Part shown: in pieces, positions 21,145 to 30,111 of the stretch
Layout: each line of letters begins with the position of its first letter
Position numbering within the stretch: the stretch's first letter is position 1
Assembly (NCBI GenBank): GCA_963842795.1
Contig: CAWJHV010000015.1
Coordinates: 1 to 64,000 of the forward strand
DNA length: 64,000 nucleotides
Reading direction: 5' to 3'
Source: WHSW01 sp963842795
GTDB lineage: Bacteria > Actinomycetota > Thermoleophilia > Solirubrobacterales > 70-9
Made by a program: the position numbers and the translations under genes
The notes under the pieces: generated by a model
Databases searched by the model: none
The model's input: only the letters and a program-made list of their open reading frames with translations
Told to the model about the DNA's origin: nothing

Positions 21145-21630
21145 GTGCGCCGGGTGCTCGTGCTGGTGGCGCTGGCGGCGGCGCTCTGCGTTCCGCCTGC
21201 GGCGGCCGCGCAGGCGCCGGAGCCCCAGGCCTCCCTCCCCGACATCGAGGACGAGGTGATGTGCCCGATCTGCGGGGTGACGCTCGAGCTCGCGACCGAG
21301 TCGCCGCAGGCGATCCAGGAGCGCGACTACATCCGCAGGCTGATCGCCGCCGGCCTGACCAAGGACGAGATCAAGGACCGGCTGGTGGCCCAGTTCGGCC
21401 CGGAGGTGCTGTCCGAGCCCTCCGGGAGCGGCTTCGACCTCGCGGCATGGCTGGTGCCGGGGGTGGCAATTCTGTGCGCCGCGGTTGCGATCTTCGTCGG
21501 GCTTCGGCGCTGGCGGCGGGCCGGGACTACCTCAGACGGGGGAGGTTCCGCGGTACCGGGCGAGGGCGAGGAACCGGACGCCGCAGAGAAGGAACGGCTC
21601 GAAGCGGACCTGGCGCGCTACGAGCTGTAG
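21145..21630 (+). CDS. ccmH: Cytochrome c maturation protein CcmH/NrfF
   Basis: Exported, membrane-tethered protein of 161 residues. A signal peptide (VLVLVALAAALCVPPAAA) precedes the CcmH domain with redox pair C40-P-I-C43 in DEVMCPICGVTLE, then RDYIRRLIAAGLTKDEIKDR and FGPEVLSEPSGSGFDLAAWL, all classic CcmH signatures. A single transmembrane helix (WLVPGVAILCAAVAIFVGL) anchors it; the C-terminal tail is acidic and cytoplasmic. It acts with the TlpA-like protein upstream in apocytochrome thioreduction. No ccmF, ccmE or ccmI is next to it. Confidence 0.92.
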   Translation: MRRVLVLVALAAALCVPPAAAAQAPEPQASLPDIEDEVMCPICGVTLELATESPQAIQERDYIRRLIAAGLTKDEIKDRLVAQFGPEVLSEPSGSGFDLAAWLVPGVAILCAAVAIFVGLRRWRRAGTTSDGGGSAVPGEGEEPDAAEKERLEADLARYEL

Positions 21631-21766
21631 CGGCGCGAGGGCCGCTCGGTCGTGTCGTTAAGCCGCGGCGCGACGTTGGCTGAGCGATTTTGGCTCGTAT
21701 AGGACCAAGATCACTCACTCGTCGGTCCAACGGCGGCCCAGATGGTCGCCGGCTCTGCCGGCAGCG

Positions 21767-22326
21767 CTATCCGGCTGGCGACGAATCGACCGAGAGGATC
21801 GCGATCGTCGGGTTGCCGATCGAGAGGTTGCCGCTGGTCTCGGTGCACCGGAGAGACGCCGTGTGCTTGCCGCGGTCGAGCTCGCCGGTAACGCGGGTGA
21901 GGGCGAAGCCGTCACCAGCTGTGCTTCGGCTCCACTAAGGAACTGGGTCGCCGAGAGCGATCCGTCGACGCTCACCTCGCAGAAGCCGTCCCGGACCGTC
22001 CGGCTCGCTTGCTCCCGTCGCGACGACAAGAAGCTCGCCGGGCCGGCGGAGCTTGATCGAGTCCGCAACGCAGTCGACCGGAGCGTCCGACGGCAGGGTC
22101 GCAGCCCGCGCCGCCCAGGAGCTCGTCGCCCGCCGCTGGCGGTGGGGTCAGCTTGCGCCTCGTCGATCTGCCGGCCGCCGAGAGCATCGTCCGCAACATC
22201 CTTCCCCTCGATCGATCGGTTCTCAATATCCGCTGAATCGATCTTGGTCACCGCGTATGCGCTGCCACCGAGCGCGACGAACAGCGCCAGATAGGAGACG
22301 ACCGTGCTGTGGCGGGGCATATTCAT
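21767..22326 (-). CDS. Small exported protein of unknown function, lineage-typical (frameshifted)
   Basis: The N-terminus MNMPRHSTVVSYLALFVALGG has a signal or anchor helix followed by SAYAVTKIDSADIENRSIEG, an opening repeated in many Thermoleophilia proteins. The downstream frame gives DGFCEVSVDGSLSATQFLSG and then, after another shift, GELDRGKHTASLRCTETSGN and SIGNPTIAILSVDSSPAG, stopping at 21767-21769. At least two or three breaks are needed, so the reading is approximate. The C-terminal part looks like a beta-rich extracellular domain. It follows the larger exported gene on the same strand by 54 bp. No function can be assigned. Confidence 0.6.
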
Positions 22327-22380
22327 TCAGAGACCTTGCCCATTCAACAAGAGGCGGAGCGAGTGCGTTGCGCCGTAGGC

Positions 22381-24232
22381 TCAATGGGCGCGAACGATCA
22401 CCTTCCTCCACTTCGAGGTGGACCCCTTGAACGGCCAGTTGCCCTCGTTGCGAACCTTGACCCGGAACCGGAAGAGCGCATCGCTCGTCAGCGCCTTCGA
22501 GAAGCGATAGGTGAGGCCGTAGGAGCCGTCGGGCTTGGTCCGGAACGGCTCCTTGAGCGTCCTCTGGCGGCCGGTCTTCAGGCGGTACTGGATCTCGACC
22601 AGCTTTCCGCCGGCCGGGATCCGCGCGCCGTGGTGCTTGACCCGACCCTTGAACCGGATCGGTGTCCCTTCCGGAACCTCCTCAGCAGAGACACGAAAGC
22701 TCGCCGCACCCTTTGACCGCGAACTTCCCGACCTCGTCGTCCGCTGGCAGATACCGGTTGGTGCCGGCGAACGTCGCCTCGATCGAGCGCGTCGGGCCAG
22801 CGGGCTCGGGCACCGAGAACCGGCCCTGCTCGTCAGTGACAGCCGGCCGCTCGGCGCGTGGGTACAGCGCTCCGTTGTCGAAGTGGTCGACCACGACGAC
22901 CTGCTGGCCCGCGCAGCGGGCTCGCCGTCGGCGTCGACGAGGCGCCCATGGACCTCGGACTTCGTCCCGTACGGCACCGTCTGGCCGGTTGATCCGCCCT
23001 CTCCCGAGGCTCGTTCTGAGCTCGACCGGTGCTCGGAGCGGGAAGGTGAGCCGCATCGGCGAGCCGTCCTCGCGAAGCGTGGTCTCGAACAGTTCCCGGC
23101 GACGTCGACCACCTCGGCCCTGAACTCGTACTCGCCCGGCGGCACGGCCGACGAGTCCACGCGAGCGCTGGGCTCCGTTCGCGGCAAGCGCGAGTATCCA
23201 GCGGCAGCCAGCTGTCCGCCCCCACGGCGCGGTAGTGGATCTGAGCGGATGCGACGCCCGAGTGGGCATCGGAGACCCTGGCTCCGATCAGCTCTGGATC
23301 GGACGGGGTCAAGGCGATTCGCGAACGCAGCGCTCGGCGCGGCGATTGTCGACGTAAACCGTCGCTGTCCGGGTGGCGAAGTTTCCGCCGTAGTCAGCGA
23401 CATATGCGGTCACCGTGTTCGCGCCGTTCACAAATGGGCCTGACGCCGGTATCCGCGCCTAGTGCGAGGCTGTCGATCGCCGCCGTCACAGGGCGCGAGC
23501 CGCGGCGCAAAGTTCCAGCCGAGAGCCCACCGTGCGGCAGCGCCCGGCTACCCGCCCGATCTCCGTCCCATTCACATACCCCACCAGCTGATAGACGCCG
23601 GCCCCCCAGTCCAACGCGTCGGCGGTCAGCGTCTTCGTCCCGCGCAGCCATCCCGAGGCCGTCATGTCGCCGCCGAAGGCGGTGATCGACGGGTTCGAGT
23701 CGTCCGCGAGGGCGATGACGATGTTGCGGACGTAGGCGTGGGCGTTGAGGCCTTCGGGGCAGCCGCCCGCGTGGGCGCAGGCGAGGCGGACGATCAGCTG
23801 CGCGTGGTGGAGGTCGAAACAGGCGTGGGTCCAGCCTGCTGGGCCGTCGCCGCCAGAGGCAAGGATCTGGAAGCCCGGGTAGGCGAGAATCTCCGCTTGG
23901 TGGTGGCTCTCGCGGCGGAGGTTGTAGTCGAGGCAGACGGTCTCGATGTGGGTCGCGAACGGGGCGGTGTACATGTACTGGCTGTACGCGCTGTTGCCGG
24001 CGCCGCCGTTGTCGTAGATCCCGATCTTGCGATCGGACACGTTGCCCCGGCAATCGTTGACCGTGAGGTAGCTCGGGTGCCCGCCGGCCTCCTCGACCTC
24101 GTCCGCCTCGAGATGCCAGGGGTGGCACTTGACGACGTTGTAGACACCGCCGGCCGCTGACGCGGCCGACGTCCCAAGCCCCCACGACCCCACGACGATC
24201 AGAACCACCAAGGCGCCACGGACGAGGGTCAT
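22381..24232 (-). CDS. Large exported beta-rich protein coupled to a sigma factor gene (frameshifted)
   Basis: The start ATG overlaps the sigma-factor stop (ATGA), implying coupled translation. A signal peptide MTLVRGALVVLIVVGSWGLG leads into GGVYNVVKCHPWHLEADEV, then a lectin-like jelly-roll candidate with Cys and Trp residues. The middle contains bacterial Ig-like pieces (PVTAAIDSLALGADTGVRP; LIGARVSDAHSGVASAQIHY). The C-terminal third ends FRFRVKVRNEGNWPFKGSTS. Several frame changes occur between 22700 and 23500. Repaired length is about 610 residues. Proteins with this opening are common in Solirubrobacterales without known function. Its coupling to a membrane-linked sigma factor suggests it could be the target, ligand or sensor partner; that is inference. 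Confidence 0.68.
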
Positions 24233-25662
24233 GGCCCGAACTCCTGCGTGGCGCTGGAGGCGCTTTCGGATGGTGCGCCGCCGCTCGTCTCGGGCGACGG
24301 ACTCGTGCCGGGGCTCGGTGGGGCGACCGCCGCCGTCCCGACGCCGAACTCCTGCTCGGTCGGCGGCGCTGACGTGGTCACCGTCGGCGTGACCGGCGCC
24401 TCGACCTCTGTCGGCTCGACCGGTTCTGAGGTGGCGGAGTCGGCGGCCGAGTCGCCCGCTCCCTGCGTGGTGGACTCGGCGGGCGCCGGGCTCGGCGGCG
24501 GCACCCACTCGTGCCCGACCTGGGACGGAAGCGTTTCGACGCTGACGACCTGCGGAGGCTTCGGCTGCGGCGCGCGCCGGTGATCGGCCCGCCGCTCCTT
24601 CGCCGGCGGATCGTCGCCGAGGCCGCCGAAACCGAACGGCGCGACGCCCGCTGCGACACACGCCGTCGCCGCCATCCCGCCGCCGGCGCAGGCGAGCGCG
24701 ATCTTGCCCGCCGTGCCGATCCCCGCCAGCTTCGCCAAGACCCCGGCGCCGGCGGCGCCCGCTCCCCGCGCTCCGCCCGCGCTCGCGAGCTGACCGACCG
24801 CCCCATCGCCTGCCACGGAGCCCCCCTTCGATACGAGCCCGATCGCACGGTCGCCGAGGTCGGCGAGCCGGTCGCCGAGGGCGAGATGACCGTCGATGCC
24901 GTCGACCGCCTCCGCCGCGGCAACAGCGCCGCCGAGGTCGTGCAGATGACCGCTGAGCCGGCCGACGAACTCCGAGCAGTGGCGACAATGGGCCAGGTGC
25001 GCACGTGCCTGACGCTCCTGGTCGACGTCCGCGAGCCCGGCCGCAAACACCTTCAGCACCGGCTCGCGGTCCGTGCACCAGCTGCCACGCTCGACTGCGC
25101 GCATCCGCTCGGTGAGCTCGTCAACGCCCCGGGTGATCTCCTTCCGGTACGCGCGCGGCGACAGACCCTTGATCAGGCCGCAGACCTGGCTCGGCTCCAG
25201 GCCCCAGCCGTAGCGGAGCAGCATCACGGCGCGCCGTCGCGGCGGCAACGACGCGAGCAGGTCCCGGGCCACTCGCGATTGCTCGGCGCTCGACGCGAGC
25301 TCCTCCGGCGATCCGCGGTCATCGGCGACACCGCCGACGAGCTCCAGGGGCGCGGTCGGCTTGCGCTTGCGGCGGCGGAGCTCCTTGCCGGCCTGGTTGG
25401 CGACCGCCGTCAGCACGTAACTGCGGATCTCGTCGTCGCCGAGGTTGGCCTGGCGGTCGGCGAGCGCTCGCAGCGTTCCGAGCCAGGCGCTGGCGTAGAT
25501 GTCGTCGAGCTCGTCGGCGGAGAACGCGCCGCGGAACGCTCGGCGGACCATCGCCTTGGCTTGCGGAGCGAACTCGGCGAACAGGCGGCCGGAGCGTTCG
25601 CGCCAGTCCGCGTCGGCGCCGCGACCGAGCGGAGTGCGAATTGGGGCAGTGACTGACTTCAT
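24229..25662 (-). CDS. ECF-type sigma-70 factor with zinc-finger, transmembrane helix and Pro/Thr-rich extracellular tail
   Basis: Intact protein of 477 residues. Sigma region 2 lies at about 28-100 (SADELDDIYASAWLGTLRAL) and region 4 at about 128-185 (DLLASLPPRRRAVMLLRYGW). Next comes a zinc-finger-like H222-x3-C226-x2-C229 segment (AHLAHCRHCSEF), the pattern of anti-sigma zf-HC2 domains. A Gly/Ala linker, a hydrophobic helix at about 320-341 and a 130-residue Pro/Ser/Thr-rich tail follow. The layout suggests that sigma and anti-sigma-like modules are joined in one membrane-anchored chain. ATG at 25662 follows GGGAAG; a GTG at 25683 is possible. The stop overlaps the exported-protein gene by 4 bases. 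The target promoters are unknown. Confidence 0.87.
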   Translation of the reverse strand: MKSVTAPIRTPLGRGADADWRERSGRLFAEFAPQAKAMVRRAFRGAFSADELDDIYASAWLGTLRALADRQANLGDDEIRSYVLTAVANQAGKELRRRKRKPTAPLELVGGVADDRGSPEELASSAEQSRVARDLLASLPPRRRAVMLLRYGWGLEPSQVCGLIKGLSPRAYRKEITRGVDELTERMRAVERGSWCTDREPVLKVFAAGLADVDQERQARAHLAHCRHCSEFVGRLSGHLHDLGGAVAAAEAVDGIDGHLALGDRLADLGDRAIGLVSKGGSVAGDGAVGQLASAGGARGAGAAGAGVLAKLAGIGTAGKIALACAGGGMAATACVAAGVAPFGFGGLGDDPPAKERRADHRRAPQPKPPQVVSVETLPSQVGHEWVPPPSPAPAESTTQGAGDSAADSATSEPVEPTEVEAPVTPTVTTSAPPTEQEFGVGTAAVAPPSPGTSPSPETSGGAPSESASSATQEFGP

Positions 25663-25907
25663 CCGGCTTCCCTGAGAGGACAAGCCCGACTGCGTCGGAT
25701 GCGCCCCCTAGAAGCCCGCGCCGCCCCCGACGTACCGGCGCCTGCTCTCAGCCGAACCCTCCTCGACGAGGGCTCGAATCCTAGGGAGCGCCGTCGCGGA
25801 GAGCCGCCAGTCGATCCCGTTATCGACGTACGTTTCGCTCAAAACGGCCGCAATTTGCGGAGACTTTGACTATTGCGGGTCCGGCCCGGAGTATCCCGCG
25901 GCCGCGC

Positions 25908-25930
25908 CCCGAGGGCCGGGTGCCCTCGGG
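25908..25930 (-). terminator. Perfect GC hairpin after the small exported gene
   Basis: CCCGAGGGC (25908-25916) pairs with GCCCTCGGG (25922-25930) around a 5-base loop, 24 bases after the stop at 25954 on the minus strand. No T tract follows, so it may slow rather than terminate transcription. The rest of the interval up to the sigma-factor start (25663-25953) shows no gene. Confidence 0.45.
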
Positions 25931-25953
25931 CCGCGACGGGGGTTACGTGGGTG

Positions 25954-26337
25954 TTAGCCGGCGACCGGGATCGTCGGCGACTGCGCCGCGCCGCAGATGT
26001 CGGCGCCGAGCGTGGACCTCGGGATGCGGACGTAGTAGTCGCCCGGGCGAGGATCGCCCTCGACGTCGATGTCCCAGCGGCCGTCGTCCTCGGACTCGTC
26101 GGTGTCGATCCGCTGATCGTTGCCGTCGCGCACGCGGAACAGCCTGATCAGCCGGTCCTCGATGCAGTTGTTGTTCGGCGACATCACGCGGCCGCGGAAG
26201 ATGTCGGGGCCGGCACGGTCGACGAAGGTGATGGACACGGTGGTGCGGAATGTCGCCGCGGACGCCAGGCTCGGCAGCGCCAGGCCGGCGATCATCGCCA
26301 CGCAGGCGGCGAGTACGGCGAGTGTTGACTTGTGCAT
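25954..26337 (-). CDS. Small secreted protein of unknown function
   Basis: 127 residues with a clear Sec signal peptide (LAVLAACVAMIAGLALPSLA, cleavage after ASA). The mature part of about 98 residues is predicted to be all-beta: TTVSITFVDRAGPDIFRGRV, then NCIEDRLIRLFRVRDGNDQR, then WDIDVEGDPRPGDYYVRIPR. It resembles small Ig-like or SH3-like extracellular modules seen in Thermoleophilia and contains two Cys residues that could form a disulfide. No enzyme motif is present. It is the first gene upstream of the sigma gene on the same strand but separated from it by 290 bp, so it is probably its own unit. Confidence 0.75.
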   Translation of the reverse strand: MHKSTLAVLAACVAMIAGLALPSLASAATFRTTVSITFVDRAGPDIFRGRVMSPNNNCIEDRLIRLFRVRDGNDQRIDTDESEDDGRWDIDVEGDPRPGDYYVRIPRSTLGADICGAAQSPTIPVAG

Positions 26338-26431
26338 CGGTTGCTCACCTCTCAGTGGTTGGTTGTTTGTCCTCCCCCTTCCCGAGGCGGCTACCCGCCC
26401 TCGCTTCTAGAACACGGGCCCCGGCAGAGGA

Positions 26432-27347
26432 TCACGCGGCGTCGGCGAGTTTCCTCGCGAGCCCCTCGGCGCCGTCGCCGGGCTCGACCCGGATCCGGCT
26501 CAGCTCGAACGGCACGTCGGGTGCGGCCATGCCCTCGTGCGTCGTGGTCGCGCCGAGGTAGCCGGCGGCGACGACCGCCTCGATCACCGCCTCGTCGTAG
26601 GCGCCCGCCGGATAGCAGAAGAAGTCGACCGCGACCCCGAAGCGGTCCTGGAGGTCGGTGCGCGAGTCGGCGATCTCGCGGGTGAGGTCGGCCCCGGTCT
26701 CGGTCAGGTCGGGGTGGCTGAAGGTGTGCGAGTCGAGCTCCCAGCCGGCGTCGATCAGCTCGCCGACCTGCTTCTCGGTGAGCTCGCCCTGGTCGAGGTG
26801 ATCGATCTCGAGGTTGAGGACCCCGGGCCAGCCGAGCTTGTCGAGCATCGGCCGGGCGCCGACGTACTGGCTCTGGAGGCCGTCGTCGAAGGAGATCACG
26901 ATCGGGTTGCGCGCGATCGGCTCGCCCTGGCGCCAGGCGGCGAACACCTGGCCGAGCGTGACCCCGTGGTAGCCGTTGTCGGCGAGCCACTTCATCTCGC
27001 GACTCGAACTCGGCCTCGGGGACGAACAGGCCCGGGAGCGCGGCGCCCGGCGGCGCCGGCGAGATCGCGTGGTACATGAGGATCGGCACCGGGTCGTCGA
27101 AGTCGCTGACGGTGGGGACGTCGGCGGGGATCGCCTCGGCCTCGGCCGGGCGGCTGGCGCTCGCCGCCACCTGAACGGCGGGTTGGTCGGCCTCGGTGGG
27201 CTCGGTGTGGCCGGCGCCGATCGCGATCCCGCCGACGAAGGCGAGCGCCGCGCCGGTGAGCAGGAAGTTGCGCCTCCGGCGCGCCGCGCGGCGGCGGCGC
27301 TCGATGGCTCGCCGGCGCCGGCGCCGCTCTAGGATCGCCTCGTCCAA
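26432..27347 (-). CDS. Membrane-anchored polysaccharide deacetylase (NodB/CE4 family, one frameshift)
   Basis: Cell-envelope enzyme that removes acyl groups from a glycan. The N-terminus is strongly Arg-rich (RRRRRRAIERRRRAARRRR) and cytoplasmic, followed by a membrane helix FLLTGAALAFVGGIAIGAG. The domain begins VPILMYHAISPAPPG. After a break near 27000 (one extra C) it continues MKWLADNGYHGVTLGQVFAA. Motif 1 is VISFDDGLQSQ (Asp pair), motif 2 is SHTFSHPDL (H-x3-H zinc ligands), and motif 3 is in VDFFCYPAGAYDE. About 305 residues when repaired. The substrate is not known; peptidoglycan or a surface polysaccharide is plausible. Confidence 0.87.
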
Positions 27348-27440
27348 GCCGCGCCGAGTCTAAGTCGAGCCCCCGTCGTGATCGGCGATCGGCGAGACTT
27401 GGGGCGTTGGAGAGACCCGGGGGCGGAGGAGACAGGGAGC

Positions 27441-28936
27441 ATGAGATTTGATCGAACCCGCGTCGCGATCGCCGCGCTGAGCGCGACCGCGGCTGCTCGC
27501 CTTCGCCTCGAGCGCCGCCGCGATCCCGATCGTCGACACCGGCATGCCCTCGCTGCCCCCGTTTCAGGGCGCGGCGGCGACCAAGCACAAGATCAAGGAC
27601 CCGACGATCGCGCCGCAGAACCCGTTCATGGCCGAGAACCCGAACTCCAACATCCACAACGACACCTGGATGACCGACGCCTACCAGCGCAAGGGCCCGC
27701 TCGGCAACTCGCTGGTCGCGACCTCGGAGGCCAAGGCGCCGGCGCTGTGCGGCTCGATCGCCTTCGACAGCCAGGGGCGGCTGGTGAGCGTCTGCCCCTC
27801 GGTGATCGCCCCGCCCCAGGCGCGGATCATGGACCCGAACACGCTGGCGACGATCTCCACCTACGACCTGCCGAACGCGCCCAACCCGCCGAACACCCCC
27901 GAGTACCAGAACTTCACCGGCGGGGGCTACTTCTTCCTCGACGACGAGGACCGGATCTGGGTGCCGACGAAGACCGACCACATCTACGTGATCGGCCAGG
28001 GCGCCGACGGCAACACGCTCACCCTGGAGCGCGACTACGACCTCACCGGGGTGCTCGACCCGGCGACCGAGCGGATCACCTCGGCGCTGCCGGACTTCAA
28101 CGGGCGGATCTGGTTCGTCTCGAAGAAGAGCGGCAAGGTCGGCACCCTCGACCCCGACACCGGGCAGCTGAAGGTCAAGACCCTCGGCGAGGAGATCGAG
28201 AACTCCTTCGCGGTCGGCGAGGACGGCGATCTACATCGTCTCCGACCGGCGGATGTACCGGTTCAAGGCCGGTGGCAGCGGCCGCCCGCGGGTGATCTGG
28301 CAGGCGCACTACCGCAACTCCGGCATCGTGAAGCCCAGCCAGGTCAACGCCGGGTCGGGAACGACGCCGACGATCATGGACAACGGCTACGTCGCGATCA
28401 CCGACAACGCCGACCCGATGAACGTCGTCATCTACCGCACCGCCCGCAAGCTGCGTGGCGAGAAGCGCAAGGTCTGCGAGCAGCCCGTGTTCGGGATCGG
28501 CGGCAGCGCGACGGAGAACTCGCTGATCACCGCCGGGCGCTCGCTGATCGTCGAGAACAACTACGGCTATCAGGACCCGTTCGGCCCGAACGCCGGCGCG
28601 GTGACCGAGGCGGGGTTCGCGCGTGTCGACCTCAAGAAGAAGGGCGACTCGTGCAAGCTCAAGTGGACCAACCGCGACGCCCGGGCGCCGAGCGTGGTCC
28701 CGAAGCTCTCGACCAAGACCGGGCTGATCTACGCCTACACCCGGCCCGCCGACCCGGCCGCCCAGGGCTACTACTGGACCGCGATCGACTGGCGCAACGG
28801 CAAGACGGTGTGGAGCCGCTACGCCGGCTCGGGGCTGAGCTACAACAACAACTACGCCGGGATCGCGATCGGCTCCAACGGCACCGCGTACCTGGGCGTG
28901 ATCGGCGGGATCGTCACGCTTCGCGACGGCGCCTGA
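27441..28936 (+). CDS. Exported PQQ-like beta-propeller protein (two frameshifts)
   Basis: The ATG start follows GGAGGAG. A signal peptide is restored if one base near 27490 is removed (TAALLAFASSAAA). The mature protein of about 470 residues repeats blade-like segments, for example CGSIAFDSQGRLVSVCPSVI, DDEDRIWVPTKTDHIYVIG, FNGRIWFVSKKSGKVGTLDP and DWRNGKTVWSRYAGSG. A second break near 28230 (one extra G) interrupts GEDGDIYIVSDRRMYRFKAG. The pattern fits PQQ-like or NHL propellers that bind ligands or cofactors outside the cell. The catalytic residues of quinoprotein dehydrogenases are not obvious. Its stop lies 7 bp from the convergent glycosyltransferase gene. Role unknown. Confidence 0.78.
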
Positions 28937-28943
28937 GCGCCAC

Positions 28944-29981
28944 TCAGGCCCCGCCCTCCACGCGCCTGAGCGAGCGCTCGAGCACGCCGGCCATCCGCCG
29001 CGCCTGGCGGCGGACGTCGTGCTCGGCCGCCGCCGCGCGCGCCGCGGGGTTCGGCGACGGCAGCTCGGCCGCCCGCGCGAGGCCCCTGGCGAGCGCCTCG
29101 TCGTCGTAGGGATCGACGAGCACCCCGGCCTCGGGCGGGACGAACTCCGGCGGGCCGCCGATCGTGGTCGCGAGCACGCTGCGCTCCATCGCCATCCCCT
29201 CGAGCGTCGCCTGGCCGAAGGGCTCGATCAGCGACGGCTGGCAGAGCACGTCGCAGGCGGCGATCCAGCCGGGGACCTCCGCCTGCGGGATCCGCCCGAC
29301 GAGCCGCACGCCGGCGCGGCCCTCGAGCTCCGCCCGCAGGGGGCCGTCGCCGACGAAGGCGAGCCGGCCGCGGCCGAGGCGCTCGAACGCATCGGCGAGC
29401 CGGACGACGTTCTTGCGCTCGATCAGCGAGCCGACGCAGAGAAAGGCGGGGCCGTCGCCGTCCCAGCCGAGCTCGGCCCGGGCGCCGGCGCCATCGGCTG
29501 GGGCGAAGGCGTCGAGGTCGACGCCGCAGTCGATCACCTCGAGCTTCGCGGTCGCCGCCTCGATCCGCTCGCCGAGCCGCTCGGCGAGCCAGCGCGAGTT
29601 GGCGATCACGGCCGCCGCGCGGCTAACGACCCAGCGGACCCCCGTCTCGGCGCCGCGGATCTCACCGATGTTGGCGACGTCCTGGCCGTGGGCCATGACC
29701 ACGAGCGGCGCCCGCGAGGCGAGCGCGGCCGCTGCCCCGGCGGCGCCGGCGGGATAGAGGAAGTGGGCGAAGACCACATCGGGGCGCACGCGACGGGCGG
29801 CGGCGATCGCCTCGGCCGTCAGCCGCGGGTACTTGAGTCGCGACCCGCCGCGCTCGCTGATCGCGACCACCTCGACCTCGTGCCCGAGCGCTTCGAGCTC
29901 GCGGCGCACCGGCACCAGGAAGCTGCCGAGGTCGGGGTTGGCCGTGCTCGGCCACATCTGGGTCACGAGGAGGATGCGCAC
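28944..29981 (-). CDS. Glycosyltransferase family 4 protein
   Basis: Intact 345-residue cytoplasmic GT-B enzyme from a GTG start (MRILLVTQMWPSTANPDLGS). The N-terminal acceptor domain contains FLYPAGAAGAAAAL and VVMAHGQDVANIGE. The C-terminal nucleotide-sugar domain has FLCVGSLIERKNVVRLADAF, LAFVGDGPLRAELEGR and the E-x7-E region QPSLIEPFGQATLEGMAMER, as expected of GT4 retaining transferases. The donor and acceptor are unknown; involvement in exopolysaccharide or glycolipid synthesis is likely. It stands alone on its strand, divergent from the amidohydrolase gene 130 bp away. Confidence 0.9.
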   Translation of the reverse strand: MRILLVTQMWPSTANPDLGSFLVPVRRELEALGHEVEVVAISERGGSRLKYPRLTAEAIAAARRVRPDVVFAHFLYPAGAAGAAAALASRAPLVVMAHGQDVANIGEIRGAETGVRWVVSRAAAVIANSRWLAERLGERIEAATAKLEVIDCGVDLDAFAPADGAGARAELGWDGDGPAFLCVGSLIERKNVVRLADAFERLGRGRLAFVGDGPLRAELEGRAGVRLVGRIPQAEVPGWIAACDVLCQPSLIEPFGQATLEGMAMERSVLATTIGGPPEFVPPEAGVLVDPYDDEALARGLARAAELPSPNPAARAAAAEHDVRRQARRMAGVLERSLRRVEGGA

Positions 29982-30111
29982 GCGGCGGGATTATCGCGAC
30001 CCGCGGGCGCGGGCCGCCCGGCCGAGCCGGTTCATGCCGGGTGGCCGCTCTTGAACAGCGTCTGGTCGTGTGAGAGATTGGTGCCGATCCCGAGCTGCAG
30101 GAGGCGGTCGC

